From Desulfobacula sp964635025 (GTDB taxonomy: Bacteria; Desulfobacterota; Desulfobacteria; Desulfobacterales; Desulfobacteraceae), in contig CAZWMY010000004.1 in assembly GCA_964635025.1 (NCBI GenBank), positions 1 to 64,000 of the forward strand: a stretch of 64,000 bases of DNA, written 5' to 3'. Shown here in pieces: positions 62,120 to 64,000 of the stretch. Under the pieces are notes generated by a model. That model ran no database searches, had not been told where the DNA came from, and saw only the letters and a program-made list of their open reading frames with translations. A program made the position numbers and the translations under genes. How positions within the stretch are numbered: position 1 is the first letter of the stretch; each line of letters starts with the position of its first letter.

Positions 62120-62854
62120 TCAAGTCCTTCCACATGCCTCGCATTCAGGATTGGATATAAGCTTCAGAGAGTGAAGTCTCATGTCAAGACCTGAAATGCG
62201 CAGCATTCTGTTTTTAAGAGGTTTTCCAAGTTCCAGAATCAATTTAATGGTTTCCATGGCCTGGAAGGATGCGGCTATTCCTGCCGCGGGGCCGATAATC
62301 CCAGTGCCTGAGCCCGGCTGAACCCCTGTTCCTGTTACAATGCATTCAAAACATGGGGTTTGGCCCGGTACAAAAGAGGACACCATGGCGTTGAATCCCT
62401 GTACGCCACCATACACAAAGGGCAGTCCATGCCGCAAGGATGCACGGTTCAGAACCTGTCTTGTTTCATAATTATCCGAGCCGTCCACAATGATATTCAC
62501 ATCTTTCAAGAGTTCATCAATATTGAAATGGGTAATCCTTTCCTGAACAGGGGTGACCCGGACATGGGAATTTAACGCTTTGATGCGGATGGCCGCTGAT
62601 ATGGTTTTGGGCTGTCCTAAAAAAGTTTCTGAATGGATGATCTGTCGGTTCAGATTGCTTAGCTCCACAACATCACCGTCTGCAATTTTGATATGACCGA
62701 TTCCTGCGGCTGCAAGATAAAGGGAACTGACAGATCCCAACCCACCGATCCCGGCGATCAGGACGCTTGCTTTTGCAAGCTGTTCCTGACCATCGGGACC
62801 GATTTCGGGAAGGATGGTCTGCCGGATATATCTTTGATCATCCATCCTTAGCAT
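62120..62854 (-). CDS. moeB: MoeB/ThiF-like adenylyltransferase
   Basis: 244 aa. ATP-binding motif IAGIGGLGSVSSLYLAAAG, then NLNRQIIHSE, DGSDNYETRQVLNRAS, a catalytic Cys region TPCFECIV and a zinc-site CEACGRT at the end. It activates the C-terminus of the MoaD-like protein by adenylation. It follows the dehydrogenase gene by two bases. Confidence 0.9.
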   Translation of the reverse strand: MLRMDDQRYIRQTILPEIGPDGQEQLAKASVLIAGIGGLGSVSSLYLAAAGIGHIKIADGDVVELSNLNRQIIHSETFLGQPKTISAAIRIKALNSHVRVTPVQERITHFNIDELLKDVNIIVDGSDNYETRQVLNRASLRHGLPFVYGGVQGFNAMVSSFVPGQTPCFECIVTGTGVQPGSGTGIIGPAAGIAASFQAMETIKLILELGKPLKNRMLRISGLDMRLHSLKLISNPECEACGRT

Positions 62855-62856
62855 GG

Positions 62857-64000
62857 TTATTTTATATTGTTTTTTTCCTTATATTCCTGGATGGCATGGT
62901 ATACCCGCTCCGGTGTCAGGGGCAGTTCATACAGCCTGACGCCCGCTGCATCATACACTGCATTCAGGATGGCCGGGATGGTGGGCATGATGGCCCCTTC
63001 ACCGACTTCCTTGGCTCCGTAAGGGCCGTTGGGTTCATCACTTTCCACAACAATGGCTTCGACTTTGGGCATGTCCATGGCCGTTACAATCTTGTATTCT
63101 GCAAGGTCATGGTTCAGCACCCGGCCCTGTTTGTCGAAAATGACTTCTTCATGCATGGCTTCACCGATCCCCATGGAGACCGACCCCTGCATCTGGGCTT
63201 CAACCGAAGTCAGATTGATGGCCTTGCCGCAGTCATGGGCATCCGTGATTTTATCAATGGTGACCTGTCCGGTTTCCATATCCACGGTGACTTCTGCCAC
63301 CTGGGCAGAACATCCGTAAGCCGGGGAAGTTCCCACGGCCGCACCCTTGAATTTGCCACCCAAGAGATGGGGCTTATATTTTCCGGTCCCGACAATGGAG
63401 CCTTTTTCAAGGAAGGCAATCCTGGAGGCTTCCTTAAAGGTCAGTTTTTCAGATTTCGGATTGTCGATCCATCCCCTGTGCTCTTTGATATACCGGGTTC
63501 TTAATTCGGAGAAATCCGGGGCCGTGCCTTTGAATTCAATAAATCCGTTTTTAATATCCATATTTTCAACCGGCACTTTCAATTGTTCGGCAAGGACTTC
63601 CAGTACCTGGATTTTGGCATGCTGGGCCGCTTCTTTTGTCGCATGGCCCGTCATCAGGGTCTGGCGGCTGGAATAGGCACCCAGATCAACCCCCATATCG
63701 GTGTCGCCCGAGGCAAGACGGACATTCTCCAGCGGGATGCCAAGGGTTTCAGCCGCAATCATGGCAAAGGCAGTATCCGATCCCTGGCCGATCTCGGCAG
63801 AAGCAGTGTAAACAAGAGCTGTGCCGCCATCTTCGGTGAGTTTGACAATGACGGTTCCGTGCCAGGTGTCAGACCTGTAGATGGGATAGCCGGCTCCGGA
63901 AACAAAAAATCCGCAGGCCATACCGATTCCTTTTCCTTTGGGCATGTTTCCTTTTTTCTTGTCCCAGCCGGAACCTTTTCTGACCGCTTCAATGCATTCA
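62857..64000 (-). CDS. aldehyde oxidoreductase/xanthine dehydrogenase family large subunit (5' part outside window)
   Basis: The frame runs to the window edge with no start, so the N-terminal part is missing; 381 residues are visible. ASAEIGQGSDTAFAMIAAETLG, GDTDMGVDLGAYSSRQT, DAHDCGKAINL and GPYGAKEVGEGAIMPTIPAI are the molybdenum-binding domains, including the active-site Glu in KEVGEG. Members hydroxylate aldehydes, purines or aromatic acyl-CoA compounds with the MCD cofactor. It heads the operon as visible here and would use the cofactor genes behind it. Confidence 0.9.
   Translation of the reverse strand, partial: ECIEAVRKGSGWDKKKGNMPKGKGIGMACGFFVSGAGYPIYRSDTWHGTVIVKLTEDGGTALVYTASAEIGQGSDTAFAMIAAETLGIPLENVRLASGDTDMGVDLGAYSSRQTLMTGHATKEAAQHAKIQVLEVLAEQLKVPVENMDIKNGFIEFKGTAPDFSELRTRYIKEHRGWIDNPKSEKLTFKEASRIAFLEKGSIVGTGKYKPHLLGGKFKGAAVGTSPAYGCSAQVAEVTVDMETGQVTIDKITDAHDCGKAINLTSVEAQMQGSVSMGIGEAMHEEVIFDKQGRVLNHDLAEYKIVTAMDMPKVEAIVVESDEPNGPYGAKEVGEGAIMPTIPAILNAVYDAAGVRLYELPLTPERVYHAIQEYKEKNNIK

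Overview
The window looks like chromosomal DNA of an anaerobic, probably sulfate-reducing, member of the Desulfobacterota (Desulfobacula/Desulfobacter-like). This is an inference from two selenocysteine formate dehydrogenases, abundant COG1180-type radical SAM enzymes, molybdopterin biosynthesis genes and the general protein style; no rRNA or other marker is present to confirm it.

The main theme is TonB-dependent import of a metal chelate or other large ligand, side by side with molybdenum/tungsten enzymes. There are six complete FecBCDE/BtuFCD-type ABC importers (binding protein, FecCD permease, ATPase), two outer-membrane TonB-dependent receptors and one ExbB-ExbD-TonB set. Layout: (1) 34-14740, minus strand: one long tightly packed operon running from a receptor through three successive importers, a methyltransferase, a radical SAM enzyme, an unknown protein and an exported deaminase-like protein to a tiny Cys-rich protein. 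(2) 15096-20079, plus strand, divergent: a calcium-loop repeat protein, ExbB, ExbD, TonB and a metallophosphoesterase. (3) 20106-25576, minus: selenocysteine formate dehydrogenase 1, a broken FmdE gene, a methyltransferase, two acetyltransferases, MobB and a HAD fragment. (4) 25823-30579, plus: a radical SAM enzyme fused to a binding-protein domain, followed by a complete importer. (5) 30640-33943, minus: a DUF1648 protein and formate dehydrogenase 2, with a ferredoxin-like N-terminus. (6) 34175-41516, minus: a second receptor, a TiaS-like DDTD protein, a frameshifted permease, ATPase, binding protein, a DUF364 protein and a zincin. (7) 41722-46533: a TupA-like oxyanion-binding lipoprotein (minus), divergent from a DUF364 plus importer operon (plus). 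(8) 46534-49126: a decayed or inserted segment ending in a ghost of an importer ATPase. (9) 49137-58434: a third molybdopterin oxidoreductase, a flavin reductase, two exported proteins of unknown role, a cNMP-binding protein and a hybrid histidine kinase. (10) 58794-64000: a small nucleotidyltransferase, then a minus-strand molybdenum-hydroxylase cofactor operon (phosphatase, MocA-HD fusion, MoeA-like, MoaD, MoeB) ending in a partial aldehyde/xanthine dehydrogenase.

Two formate dehydrogenase promoters share the same architecture, a -35 TTGACA, 17 bp, TAAACA, and a palindrome of the type AAACATAWCGAWATGTTT over the -10. A related CATATCGAATATG palindrome lies over the -10 of the tonB operon. 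This ties energy supply for the outer-membrane receptors to Mo/W enzymes by shared regulation, and together with the TupA-like protein and the Moco genes supports a working hypothesis: the island captures and processes chelated Mo or W (or a related metal). The ligand identity is inference; iron, nickel and cobamide alternatives are not excluded.
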